A DNA stretch of 64,000 bases from an uncultured Nioella sp. GTDB taxonomy: Bacteria; Pseudomonadota; Alphaproteobacteria; Rhodobacterales; Rhodobacteraceae. Of this stretch, positions 52,092 through 60,156 are shown in pieces. Made by a program: the position numbers and the translations under genes. The DNA lies in assembly GCA_947498125.1 (NCBI GenBank), contig CANMJH010000004.1, forward strand, positions 124,001 to 188,000, given 5' to 3'. Each line of letters opens with the position of its first letter. Within the stretch, counting starts at the first letter, position 1. The notes under the pieces were generated by a model. The model did not search any database. It saw only the letters and a list, made by a program, of their open reading frames with translations, and was not told the origin of the DNA.

Positions 52092-52284
52092 TCGGAGTTG
52101 GAAGCCAGTGTCTACGGCACCCATTTGATGCGGCGCACCAAGGTCACGCAGATATACAAGAAAACAGGCAACTTGCGCGCCGTCTTGCTCCTGCTAGGGC
52201 ACACGAAGATGGACAGCACAGTCCGAAATCTCGGCGTTGAGCATCGAGGATGCCCTTACAATCACTGAAGCCATTGAAATCTGA
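52091..52284 (+). pseudogene. Tyrosine recombinase C-terminal remnant
   Basis: The sequence matches the last about 64 codons of the intact recombinase at 58082-58714: GTHLMRRTKVTQIYKKTGNLRAV and LLGHTKMDSTVR are readable. It has no N-terminal part, the catalytic tyrosine codon is replaced by Asn (STVRNLGV against STVRYLGV), and a 1-base insertion shifts the frame before the final codons. The following GC-rich hairpin of the intact copy is also recognisable but mutated. It is joined directly to the end of the AmiR-like gene. Confidence 0.85.
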
Positions 52285-52504
52285 CGGACCGGGGCGCCTG
52301 CATGTGCAGCCCATTCCTGCCGTTCTCCGGGAATCTTCGTCGCTGCACTGCGGCCCGTCAAAGCCGCCCTTCGCTGCTTTTGCGAAGTTTAACCCCAGTC
52401 GAACGGACGCTGTGCGGACGAAGCTACCTTTCGAAAACACTATTCCAATAGCCGCATTCAGTATCCCAGATGCAGGGGACAAGCACCAACGCAAGAGTGG
52501 CAAG

Positions 52505-53617
52505 CTATGTTGAAAGCATCCTGCGTACGATTTTGCGGTTTATCAGCATCAAGCCTCCAAGGGTACCAGCCGTCTTTAGCGCCAACGTCTTTGCTAGGCC
52601 TGGCTTTGCCATGACGTTTATACGTGCCGTTTCAGTGAATTCGATGATCTCTTTCCCGCGCGCGTGGCGTGCGTCGCTGTAGCCTTGCATGCCCTCTGGT
52701 TCGAGTCGGTTTGTTATGAGGCGCTCCACCCATTCGTCGGCATCTTGGATGCCCAGATTCATGCCTCGGCCACCAACCGGCGAATGTGTGTGTGCGGCGT
52801 CGCCGGCAATCCAGATACGCCCGCGCCCATAGCTGCTGGCTTGACGAATTCCAATTGTGAAGTCGCCAGCACGGTGAAGGTGCTCAATTTCCATTTCAAC
52901 AGGAAGTGCCGTAAGAGCGTCTGGTTCAGATGCAACAAGTCGATAGCGTTTGGGCGACATAGGAATCACGAAGACGGCGTTGCCATCTGTTTTTAAATAG
53001 ACGCGGAAAACGCCGGGGGCAGTCCATCCAGATGCATCCACATCAGCAATCGACCACTTCGTCGGCAAATCATACCCCTGCATCTTTTCGCCAAGGTGAT
53101 CACGAACCGTAGACCTCACGCCGTCAGCGCCGAGAATGAAGGCATATGATCTTGTTTCACTGTTGATCGTTGCAAGGGGAAAATCGGCCTCATCTGAAAT
53201 CCCTTCAAGATTTTTCTCATATTCGACCTGAACACCGTGCTCGGCCAACTTCTCGGCAAGTATGGCTTCAGTTTCGTTTTGAGGGAGACAAAACAGACGG
53301 AAATTCGGATTGGGGTCGACATCCATAGAAAGTGACATTGCGTGCTGTTTGTCTGTCCATACCTCCAAGCAGTGCACCGGTTGAGCCGCATTGCGAACCA
53401 GCGGTCCGGCGCCTGATTGATCAAGAATGTCCATGGCCCACGGCATGATACCAACGGCCCGCGACAAAGGGGACGGACCTTCGCGACGCTCAACAATACG
53501 CACCGGAATATCACGGCGCGCAAGTTCCAGCGCGGCAGTAAGGCCCGTTGGTCCTGCTCCGACAATCAAAACGGGCGTGTCTCGGGTTACATCAGAAATA
53601 TTGGGTACTTGGGTCAA
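52505..53617 (-). CDS. FAD-dependent aromatic-hydroxylase-type monooxygenase
   Basis: A 370-residue flavoprotein of the PheA/TfdB/UbiH class: FAD-binding LIVGAGPTGLTAALELARR near residues 17-35, the ILGADGVRSTVR motif (DG motif) in the middle and the second FAD motif IAGDAAHTHSPVGGRGMNLG near residues 272-291. It is shorter than classical phenol hydroxylases (about 500-600) and lacks the C-terminal thioredoxin-like domain. It starts with TTG 53617, with AGGAG about 8 bases upstream. Divergent from a TetR gene across a region with a clear dyad, so it is probably repressed by that protein. Substrate unknown. Confidence 0.88.
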   Translation of the reverse strand: MTQVPNISDVTRDTPVLIVGAGPTGLTAALELARRDIPVRIVERREGPSPLSRAVGIMPWAMDILDQSGAGPLVRNAAQPVHCLEVWTDKQHAMSLSMDVDPNPNFRLFCLPQNETEAILAEKLAEHGVQVEYEKNLEGISDEADFPLATINSETRSYAFILGADGVRSTVRDHLGEKMQGYDLPTKWSIADVDASGWTAPGVFRVYLKTDGNAVFVIPMSPKRYRLVASEPDALTALPVEMEIEHLHRAGDFTIGIRQASSYGRGRIWIAGDAAHTHSPVGGRGMNLGIQDADEWVERLITNRLEPEGMQGYSDARHARGKEIIEFTETARINVMAKPGLAKTLALKTAGTLGGLMLINRKIVRRMLST

Positions 53618-53698
53618 TGGGCTTCTCCTGCCTTTCGTCCGCTATCGACTCTCGCAAATTGAAAGCGACCTCGAGGAATCGTACGATGAATGTTTGCG

Positions 53699-53726
53699 GT
53701 GACTACATAGGGACATATGTTGTCAC
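53699..53726. promoter_or_regulatory. Candidate TetR operator (28-bp dyad)
   Basis: GTGACTACATA (53699-53709) and TATGTTGTCAC (53716-53726) are inverted repeats matching at 10 of 11 positions with a 6-base spacer. A second, weaker TGTAA/TTACA dyad lies at about 53727-53747. Location between the divergent monooxygenase and TetR genes makes this the best operator candidate. Confidence 0.6.
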
Positions 53727-53865
53727 TGTAAACATTATTCGTTACACTTTTTGAACGAAGCGGCCTCGGTCCTGCAAACGCTTGACAGGGCGCAAAAGAA
53801 ATTCAATGTAGCCGTCGACTACATCCATCGCTCGAAAACGCTATTACCAACCTTTGGAGTGGACG

Positions 53866-54453
53866 GTGTCTGACCCATATCACCACGGCAACTTGAGAAC
53901 CGCGCTCATAGAGCGGGCAATTGAAATTATGGATAAAGAGGGTTTGGAAAAACTGAGCCTTCGAGGCCTCGCCCGTGACTTAGACGTCAGCCACGCAGCC
54001 CCGCTGCGGCATTTCGCAAACAAAGCAGATTTACTTCAGGAAATCGCCCAAACTGGTGTTGAGCGTCTGATTGCAGCAAGCCAATCGGCAGGGGATCTAA
54101 AGCCGGGTCTGGACCGTTTGCGGCAAACAATGAACGGTTATGTTCTTTGGGCTACCGAGAACCCAGCATATCATCACATCTTGCGAAACCCAGATGTCAT
54201 GCGACACGCGTCGGATGATTTGAAGTCCTCAGTGGATAAATTCGCTTCCATGCAATGGGAGGACATTACGGTTGCTCAAATGAACGGCTGGCGACCAGAC
54301 GAGGACCCAAGGTTATTGTATCTGCATCTTATCTCGCTAACCGCAGGAACGGCCATCGTTCTTACAGACCCGATGTATCGGGCTGTTGTCGGACGAGAAT
54401 TAGATAACGCCGATATCAAAGGCTCGATCAGCATCTTCTTAGACGGAGCGTGA
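53866..54453 (+). CDS. TetR-family transcriptional regulator
   Basis: A 195-residue regulator with N-terminal helix-turn-helix (KLSLRGLARDLDVSHAAPLRHFANKADLL, about residues 29-57) and a helical C-terminal ligand domain. The start MSDPYHHGNLRTALIERA is typical. GTG 53866 is chosen because GGAG lies 6 bases upstream; the frame is open to TTG 53854. It most likely represses the divergent flavin monooxygenase. Confidence 0.9.
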   Translation: MSDPYHHGNLRTALIERAIEIMDKEGLEKLSLRGLARDLDVSHAAPLRHFANKADLLQEIAQTGVERLIAASQSAGDLKPGLDRLRQTMNGYVLWATENPAYHHILRNPDVMRHASDDLKSSVDKFASMQWEDITVAQMNGWRPDEDPRLLYLHLISLTAGTAIVLTDPMYRAVVGRELDNADIKGSISIFLDGA

Positions 54454-54758
54454 ATACAATTCAAAGCTCAGTCAGTGTCGTTCAACCCGGGCATTCCACA
54501 ACTTCGCAGCATACGTCACATTGGGCTCGAAGCGGTCGTCGGATTCAGCGCAGCATTTTGCCTGTTGCCGAAGAAACCTCCAGTCGCTTGAGGCCCTGCG
54601 TCGACATTGTGCACGTTCTTCAAATGCTGCGGTCGCAGCCCGCATTCCAGACTTTGGCCGCTGGCCAAGAGCTTAGGGCTGGATGAGTTAGCGGAGTGCA
54701 GACAAAACGGCATTTGGTCAGGCGCATTCAACGCGCACAATTGCGCCTGACAGAACAT
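54454..54758. other. Intergenic stretch, nothing recognised
   Basis: About 300 bases between the convergent TetR and SHMT-like genes. No gene, terminator or repeat could be supported. Confidence 0.4.
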
Positions 54759-56036
54759 TCATACGCGTTTGATTTGCGTGTAGACTGGAAAAGCAGCGCA
54801 GAGATCAGCAACTCGTGCTTGGCATCGTATTACAGTAGCTTCCGTATTTCCGGTTACTTCGCTTTCAATGAGATCGGCGATCATGTCTCCCAAAGTCTTG
54901 AACTCTGCTTTTCCCATGCCACGCGTCGTGGCCGCCCCCGTTCCCAACCGCAGACCAACCCAATCGGGCGGGCGAGTGCTATCGTTCGGGATTGGATTTT
55001 TATTGGCGGTAATATTGGCGCGCTCCAAAACAGCCTCGGCACTCTTACCCGTCAGGTTCTTCGAGCTGAGATCCAAAAGAACAATGTGGGTGTCAGTCCC
55101 GCCCGTAACAACGCGGATACCACGTGCGGCAAGCGTATCAGACAACACATGAGCATTGGCTTTGACTTGTGCTGCATATGACTTGAATGGCTCAGACAGA
55201 GCCTCACCCAAACAGATTGCTTTGGCTGCCAGAACCTGCGTGTGGATCGATCCTTGAACTCCCGGAAACACTGCTGACTGCAAGCGTTTGAACCAATCTT
55301 CGTTATTGGTCAGAATCAGCCCTCCGCGCGGTCCCCTCAGGGTTTTTGTGGTTGTGCAGGTAACAATATTGGCGTGTGGGAAAGGCGACGGATGTACGCC
55401 TGCCGCGACAAGACCAGCGATATGGGCCATGTCGACATGGAACCAAGCGCCAACTTTCTTGGCAATTTCCCCCATTCGGGCGAAGTCTATCTCGCGAGGA
55501 TAGGCAGAGCCGCCGGCAATAATCAGTTTGGGTCTGATCACCTCTGCTTGGCGTTCCAAATCGTCGTAATCAATGACCTCGGTTTGCGAATCGACACCGT
55601 AGTGGTGCGGCTCAAACCAGCGACCCGACAGATTGGCCTTGAGCCCGTGGGACAAGTGCCCACCTGCCGCCAGATCAAGTGACAGAACCTTATCGCCTGG
55701 TTTCAGCAATAGGAAGAACACGGCAAGGTTGGCTTGACTGCCGGAATGCGGCTGCACATTTGCATAGTCGCAGCCGAACAACTGGCATGCCCTGTCAATT
55801 GCGGTTTGTTCGACGATATCGACAAACTTGCCGCCGCCGTGAAACCGGTTGCCAGGATAGCCTTCTAAGGTTTTGTTGGTCATCTCGTGGCCCAGGGCAT
55901 CAAGAACCGCACGGCTCACAATGTTCTCGGAGGCAATTAACTCGATTTGATCCTGTTGGCGTAATTTTTCGTTCGAAAGGGCATCGGAAATCAGGGGGTC
56001 TGCCTCCGCAACCGTTGCTTGGAAATGGTTAAACAT
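54759..56036 (-). CDS. Serine hydroxymethyltransferase-like PLP enzyme with altered active site
   Basis: A 425-residue fold type I PLP enzyme of normal SHMT length. It has IELIASEN, QPHSGSQAN, VDMAHIAGLVAAGVHPSP and the PLP lysine Lys231 in TKTLRGPRGG. Two normally invariant positions differ. The residue before the lysine is Thr230 where SHMT has His (THKT), and the RYYGG motif reads R64-F65-H66-G-G. Both positions influence reaction specificity in classical SHMT. It may therefore be an alpha-methylserine hydroxymethyltransferase/aldolase-like paralogue or another beta-hydroxy-amino-acid lyase rather than the housekeeping glyA. AAGGAG precedes ATG 56036. A LysR gene is divergent. Confidence 0.88.
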   Translation of the reverse strand: MFNHFQATVAEADPLISDALSNEKLRQQDQIELIASENIVSRAVLDALGHEMTNKTLEGYPGNRFHGGGKFVDIVEQTAIDRACQLFGCDYANVQPHSGSQANLAVFFLLLKPGDKVLSLDLAAGGHLSHGLKANLSGRWFEPHHYGVDSQTEVIDYDDLERQAEVIRPKLIIAGGSAYPREIDFARMGEIAKKVGAWFHVDMAHIAGLVAAGVHPSPFPHANIVTCTTTKTLRGPRGGLILTNNEDWFKRLQSAVFPGVQGSIHTQVLAAKAICLGEALSEPFKSYAAQVKANAHVLSDTLAARGIRVVTGGTDTHIVLLDLSSKNLTGKSAEAVLERANITANKNPIPNDSTRPPDWVGLRLGTGAATTRGMGKAEFKTLGDMIADLIESEVTGNTEATVIRCQARVADLCAAFPVYTQIKRV

Positions 56037-56161
56037 ATGTGGCTCCTTTGATGCATCCGGCGACTGGTGTGCTGGTGATTGCGAAGAAATTGCAGGATTT
56101 CCTGTGGAATTCGCAAACGAGAATTGCTAAATTCTTCCCGTAGAAAAACTAAGGGTAATCA

Positions 56162-57055
56162 ATGGCAATCTCCCCTCCGCGCAGCAAAGGCCCGCATTTA
56201 AACGCGCTGCGCGCATTTGAATGCGCAGGCCGTTTGAAGAGTTTTGCCGCCGCCGCTGATGAACTCAGCGTGACGCCAGGTGCCGTTTCTCAGCACGTAA
56301 AATCACTGGAGGCTTGGGCAGAAGGGGAACTCTTCATCCGGAATGCTCAGGGAGTGGTCCTGACACCACTGGGAGAAGAGCTGTTGCCAGGGTTTACAAA
56401 TGCTTTTGATTTGCTCAGCATTGCCGTGCAGGAGTTGCGTACAAAAAGCGTACCGAACAAGATTTCTATTGCCGCGCTGCCGTCGATTGCACAGCTTTGG
56501 CTGTCGGAAAAGCTAGGGCGACTACGCCAGATCTCGCCGGATTTTTCAGTGTCGGTGGTCGCGGTTGAGACCCCGCCAAACTTGGCCAGAGAGCCCTTTG
56601 ACGTCGCACTATTCTTCCGCGAAGGCGCACCGGAAGCCGATGAGATCAGGCTATTTAGAGATCGGATTTTTCCGGTCTGCACCCCGGAAATCGCTGCGCG
56701 GCTCACCTCGGTTGTCGATCTTGAGGGCGAAACTTTACTCCATGACACCACGTGGGCCGACGACTGGGCCCTGTGGTTGTCGCAGTTTCCCGACGCCACT
56801 CGAGTAGGCAAACGTGGGCCCGCGTATTCCTTGTATGCGGTCGCCGTCGAAGAAGCTTGCAACGGCGCGGGCGTTCTAATGGCGCATGAAGCTCTTGTCG
56901 CCACGCGGCTGAAAGCCGGATCGTTGGTCGCCCCCTTCGATCAAAAATTCTCACTCGGACGAAGCTTGACCATGCGCATAGCCGCGAGTTTTCGGGATAC
57001 GCCTGGCTGCAAAATGCTGCTTCGTGCGATGGAAAGTGACATCGCGACCCCGTAA
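56162..57055 (+). CDS. LysR-family regulator (GcvA-like)
   Basis: A 297-residue LysR protein starting with the GcvA-type N-terminus (HLNALRAFECAGRLKSFAAAADELSVTPGAVSQHVKSLE) followed by an effector domain with the LFFREGAPEADEIRLFRD segment. GcvA-type regulators often control amino-acid or one-carbon genes. It is divergent from the variant SHMT gene with a 125-base gap, so that gene is the likely target. Confidence 0.9.
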   Translation: MAISPPRSKGPHLNALRAFECAGRLKSFAAAADELSVTPGAVSQHVKSLEAWAEGELFIRNAQGVVLTPLGEELLPGFTNAFDLLSIAVQELRTKSVPNKISIAALPSIAQLWLSEKLGRLRQISPDFSVSVVAVETPPNLAREPFDVALFFREGAPEADEIRLFRDRIFPVCTPEIAARLTSVVDLEGETLLHDTTWADDWALWLSQFPDATRVGKRGPAYSLYAVAVEEACNGAGVLMAHEALVATRLKAGSLVAPFDQKFSLGRSLTMRIAASFRDTPGCKMLLRAMESDIATP

Positions 57056-57417
57056 TCACCAATGCAACTTGGGAAATTCAGACGGCAAATTTTCAGATGC
57101 AACCTGCGCTCGAACGCTTCGTAGCAATGTCGATTGAAGTTTCTGTGCTGTCCTCGTGAGCCAATCATATTGGAAACGTATCCCTAAATGGGCAAACGGC
57201 CCAAACCAGCCATTCATCGTGTCAGGCTGCGCCGCAATGCAGCTTCACCGAACCGGACTTTCGCCGCGAGCGCAAAATCCTGTGGAGGTCGAACTCACAG
57301 TCTGCGGACAAAGCGGGCATTTAAAGTAAGGTCCAGAGTTTTTTCACACACCGCTTCAAGTAAAAGCTCGAATAGTGGTAGAGCAAACTACCTCGAGATG
57401 GCGGAATGCCATTTTAA
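57056..57417. other. Intergenic stretch, nothing recognised
   Basis: About 360 bases with only short frames. A CCAGCCATTCATCG segment at about 57205-57218 resembles CCAGCCATTTGTTCATCG at about 58793-58810 downstream of the recombinase, hinting at a dispersed intergenic repeat. Confidence 0.3.
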
Positions 57418-57447
57418 ATGATCAATTTGAGTTTTGAACTATACGCA

Positions 57448-57966
57448 ATGAAGTACAAACGTTTTCGGTGGAAAAGGGGCGCTGTCTATGGAATCCCATT
57501 GGCAGATGGTAGCTTTGGTGTGTGTCAAGCGGTCGATACAATGATATCGAATGTCGTTTACATTGCTGTATTTTCGTATCAATTTGATGAGCTTCCCAAT
57601 GTGGTCCCGAACCTTGCTAAAGAGAACATTCTTTCTCTTGGAGCAACTTGGCGGCAGCAACTCAATAATGGTTCGTGGCCCGGTATCGGGGTTACTGAAC
57701 CAGTGGTAGAGAAATGCGCCTTTCCCAACGAAGCAACTGCAGGCAATGGATACATCGGTGCAAAGCATTCAGACGCTGGTCTGTACGCAGAATTCCTATC
57801 CGCTTGTTTTGGGTTAACTCCTTGGAATACAATGTTTGATCAAGACTATTGGGAAGAATACCTGAATACAACAAATGCCCGTCCTGACCGCATCAGGATT
57901 TTGGATCCCAATGCGAGAATGAGGTATCGTACCGATATTCTAGGCATCGAAGGCGAGCAACATTGA
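57448..57966 (+). CDS. Small protein resembling Imm26-type immunity proteins (uncertain)
   Basis: A 172-residue soluble protein, no signal peptide or membrane segment. The N-terminal KRFRWKRGAVYGIPLADGSFGVCQAV has the pattern of Imm26-family immunity proteins (K-x-G-D-x-F-A-I-P-L-x-D-G-x-Y-G-x-x-Q). The C-terminal half is acidic and unfamiliar. ATG 57448 fits the family start; ATG 57418 is also in frame and neither has a clear ribosome site. It lies beside a tyrosine recombinase and no toxin gene is adjacent, so if the call is right it is an orphan immunity gene of a mobile island. Confidence 0.5.
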   Translation: MKYKRFRWKRGAVYGIPLADGSFGVCQAVDTMISNVVYIAVFSYQFDELPNVVPNLAKENILSLGATWRQQLNNGSWPGIGVTEPVVEKCAFPNEATAGNGYIGAKHSDAGLYAEFLSACFGLTPWNTMFDQDYWEEYLNTTNARPDRIRILDPNARMRYRTDILGIEGEQH

Positions 57967-57990
57967 GTGTCACTTAGGGCTCATTGCGGA

Positions 57991-58003
57991 AGTTCGCCGC
58001 GTC
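57991..58003 (+). repeat. 13-bp direct repeat, left of the recombinase gene
   Basis: AGTTCGCCGCGTC at 57991-58003 recurs at 58842-58854. Here it lies inside an inverted repeat TGCGGA (57985-57990) / TCCGCA (58002-58007). Confidence 0.6.
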
Positions 58004-58081
58004 CGCACCGGCATGTGCTAGGTTGCCGAGCCAACGTCTGTTTGGCGCTGTGGCAGGGCGTGGCGGATCGGAGGATCAGTC

Positions 58082-58714
58082 ATGGAAACACCAAACTTAC
58101 CTGCCATTCGCGCGCTTCGTCCTGCCTGGAACAAAGGCAGGATTGTCGGCCAGAAGCGACCGCTTAAGCCCAAGCATGTCTGGGCGATCAGGGTTCGACT
58201 TGAACTAGCAGAAAATCATCGCGACCTTGCCCTGTTCAACATGGCAATCGATAGCAAGCTTCGAGGTTGTGATCTGGTGAGGATGAAAGTCGTGGATGTG
58301 ATGGCGTCTGGCCAGATCAAGGAACGCGCCTCTGTGTTGCAAAGCAAAACGCAGAAACCGGTCCGCTTCGAGATTTCCGAGGGCACCCGTGCGTCTGTCG
58401 AGAAATGGATGGAAAACGAACTGTTGGTCGGCTCTGAGTATCTTTGGCCAGGACGCTTTCATGAGCGCCTTCACATTTCGACACGCCAGTATGCGCGGAT
58501 TGTCCGGGATTGGGTCATGTCGATCGGACTGGAGGCTAGTGCAAATGGCACACATTCGATGCGCCGCACGAAAGTAACCCAAATCTACAAGAAGACTGGC
58601 AACCTTCGCGCCGTTCAGCTTCTATTGGGGCACGCAAAGATGGACAGCACAGTCCGTTATCTCGGTGTCGAACTTGAGGATGCCTTGGCCATTGCAGAAG
58701 CCATTGAAATCTGA
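58082..58714 (+). CDS. Tyrosine recombinase/integrase (short form)
   Basis: A 210-residue tyrosine recombinase with a recognisable catalytic set: Arg61 (KLRGCDL), His158-x-x-Arg161 (GTHSMRR), His184 (LLGHAKM) and Tyr193 (TVRYLGV). It lacks most of the N-terminal core-binding domain of phage integrases (only about 40 residues precede the catalytic domain), a short form that occurs as multicopy genes in alphaproteobacteria. It is followed by a GC-rich hairpin and flanked by 13-bp direct repeats. A dead partial copy lies at 52091-52284 in the same orientation. It may have mobilised itself or the segment between the two copies. Confidence 0.85.
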   Translation: METPNLPAIRALRPAWNKGRIVGQKRPLKPKHVWAIRVRLELAENHRDLALFNMAIDSKLRGCDLVRMKVVDVMASGQIKERASVLQSKTQKPVRFEISEGTRASVEKWMENELLVGSEYLWPGRFHERLHISTRQYARIVRDWVMSIGLEASANGTHSMRRTKVTQIYKKTGNLRAVQLLLGHAKMDSTVRYLGVELEDALAIAEAIEI

Positions 58715-58720
58715 CGGGCC

Positions 58721-58742
58721 GGGCCGCCTGCACGGGCGGCCC
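58721..58742 (+). terminator. GC-rich hairpin after the recombinase gene
   Basis: GGGCCGCC (58721-58728) pairs with GGCGGCCC (58735-58742) around a 6-nt loop, 7 bases after the stop. There is no T run. A mutated version follows the recombinase remnant at 52284. Confidence 0.5.
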
Positions 58743-58833
58743 AGACCTGCCGTTGAATAACTCGCGTAACGCCGCAGCGTGGTTTCACTGAACCAGCCAT
58801 TTGTTCATCGCGCAGCATTTTCAAGAAGCGGGT

Positions 58834-58855
58834 AGACGCGCAGTTCGCCGCGTCT
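58834..58855 (+). repeat. 13-bp direct repeat within a palindrome, right of the recombinase gene
   Basis: AGTTCGCCGCGTC (58842-58854) lies inside an inverted repeat AGACGCG (58834-58840) / CGCGTCT (58849-58855). It pairs with the copy at 57991-58003, so the recombinase gene is bracketed by two similar palindromic sites about 850 bases apart. Confidence 0.6.
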
Positions 58856-58931
58856 GCGAGAAGGTGACGATCTTGTGCCAAAGTAACGCTGGAAAAGTTG
58901 ATGCTCACATACAATTGGGCCCGTGGTCCTT

Positions 58932-59636
58932 CTATGGATTGGGAGAGGCCTCGGCAATGCGTATGTTCCGAGCCGTAATGAAGGAGGTCACCGCGTCACG
59001 ATATACGCGGTACGCATCGATATCATTTGGGTAGGGGCTGGATTTGAAATCGGTGAACCGCAAAAAGAAGTTAGTCCGGCCGGTTTCTGGGTTGATCAAG
59101 TCTTGGAAAAGGAAAAAATCTACGTAACCCTCAAAATCTCCAAAAAGATGGAAAAATGTCTCATAGCGCGCCAGAACCGCGCTTAGTGGGCTTTCCCCAC
59201 CGGCATAGTGAAGCCGGATGCATTCAAGGGTCAGGTCGAACCGATCGCCGATCTTCGGATGCATCCCCCTGGCGCCGTTGATGGTCGGCTTTCGATTGAC
59301 AGTCCGCGCGGGGAAGATGGTGTAGGCTCCGATTGTGCTTGCTAGAGTGAAGAATGCGTCAAGTTCATCCTCTGGCACTTGCGAGATCACGTCGGCAACT
59401 GGCTTTGAGTTTCGATAGGTATGCCCAATGCTGTCGCTGGAAAGGAAAAATTCGCGCTGCTCGGAGCTATGGTGAAGATAGGCGCCACGAGTAGTTGTCG
59501 AGAGCGTGAAACAGCGACCGTCAGGTAACGGCTTGCTCCATAGCAGCGCGTGGTAACGTCGCAGCGTCGAACTCCATTGATCCGGGTCCTTGCCAGCTGG
59601 CGTGTCTGAGTACATGTCAAATGAAACGTTGATCAC
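58932..59636 (-). CDS. DUF6994-type protein of unknown function
   Basis: A 234-residue soluble protein. The conserved features are the start NVSFDMYSDTPAGKDPD, LRRYHALLWSKPLPDG, the FFLSSDSIGHTY segment, STIGAYTIFP, RFDLTLECIRLHYAG and the VDFFLFQDLI helix. I recall this arrangement from the uncharacterised DUF6994 family, found scattered in bacterial accessory regions. No catalytic motif is evident. It lies between the recombinase and a degenerate 520-base interval, so recent transfer is plausible. Confidence 0.7.
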   Translation of the reverse strand: MINVSFDMYSDTPAGKDPDQWSSTLRRYHALLWSKPLPDGRCFTLSTTTRGAYLHHSSEQREFFLSSDSIGHTYRNSKPVADVISQVPEDELDAFFTLASTIGAYTIFPARTVNRKPTINGARGMHPKIGDRFDLTLECIRLHYAGGESPLSAVLARYETFFHLFGDFEGYVDFFLFQDLINPETGRTNFFLRFTDFKSSPYPNDIDAYRVYRDAVTSFITARNIRIAEASPNP

Positions 59637-60156
59637 GACATACTCTCCCGTGGGCTTGATTCAACGCAGTAGCGTCAAATATACGGACTATGGCACATTT
59701 GTATGGCCGCCAGCACACACGAAAAATCGAACAGAGCACAAAAGAGGATATCCGTTGATCGAACTGGTCCGGCCGTTTACTGCCTTTGTCTATTCTCCGG
59801 CGCGCTGCGGTGCTCCTCCACCAGAGCGGACGTTGCTCGAAGGTCCCATCTGACCGCTTTCAACTGCAGAACCGCGGGACGACAAGATGCGGCGGATGGC
59901 TCCCCGACTTGGTGTCGCAATCCTCCATATTGCAGGTGTCATGATCGCAGTTGAACGAAGCCTTCCCTTGCAAGTTTTGGCGGTCGGCCTCGGTTTGGCC
60001 AAAAAGCATTTTTTACGTCCATGGCGCGGCCGAGGACGGAGGGGTTGCAATCACCAGCTCGGACGTGAAGCAAAGATGCATTCCAAGCTTATGAAAAAAA
60101 GGGCGAAGCACCAGAAGCTTTCAGTTCAGTCTATTTCCCAGCTGGCCATCGCAACT
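59637..60156. other. Gene-poor interval, nothing recognised
   Basis: About 520 bases between the DUF6994-type gene and the end of the alcohol dehydrogenase. Overlapping short frames on both strands (for example 59887-60252 rightward) are arginine-rich and have no ribosome sites or recognisable domains. It looks like degenerate intergenic DNA. Confidence 0.4.

Noticed and set aside
58082-58714. Recombinase as part of an integron or prophage
   Set aside because: No attC-like array, no structural phage genes and no tRNA attachment site nearby.
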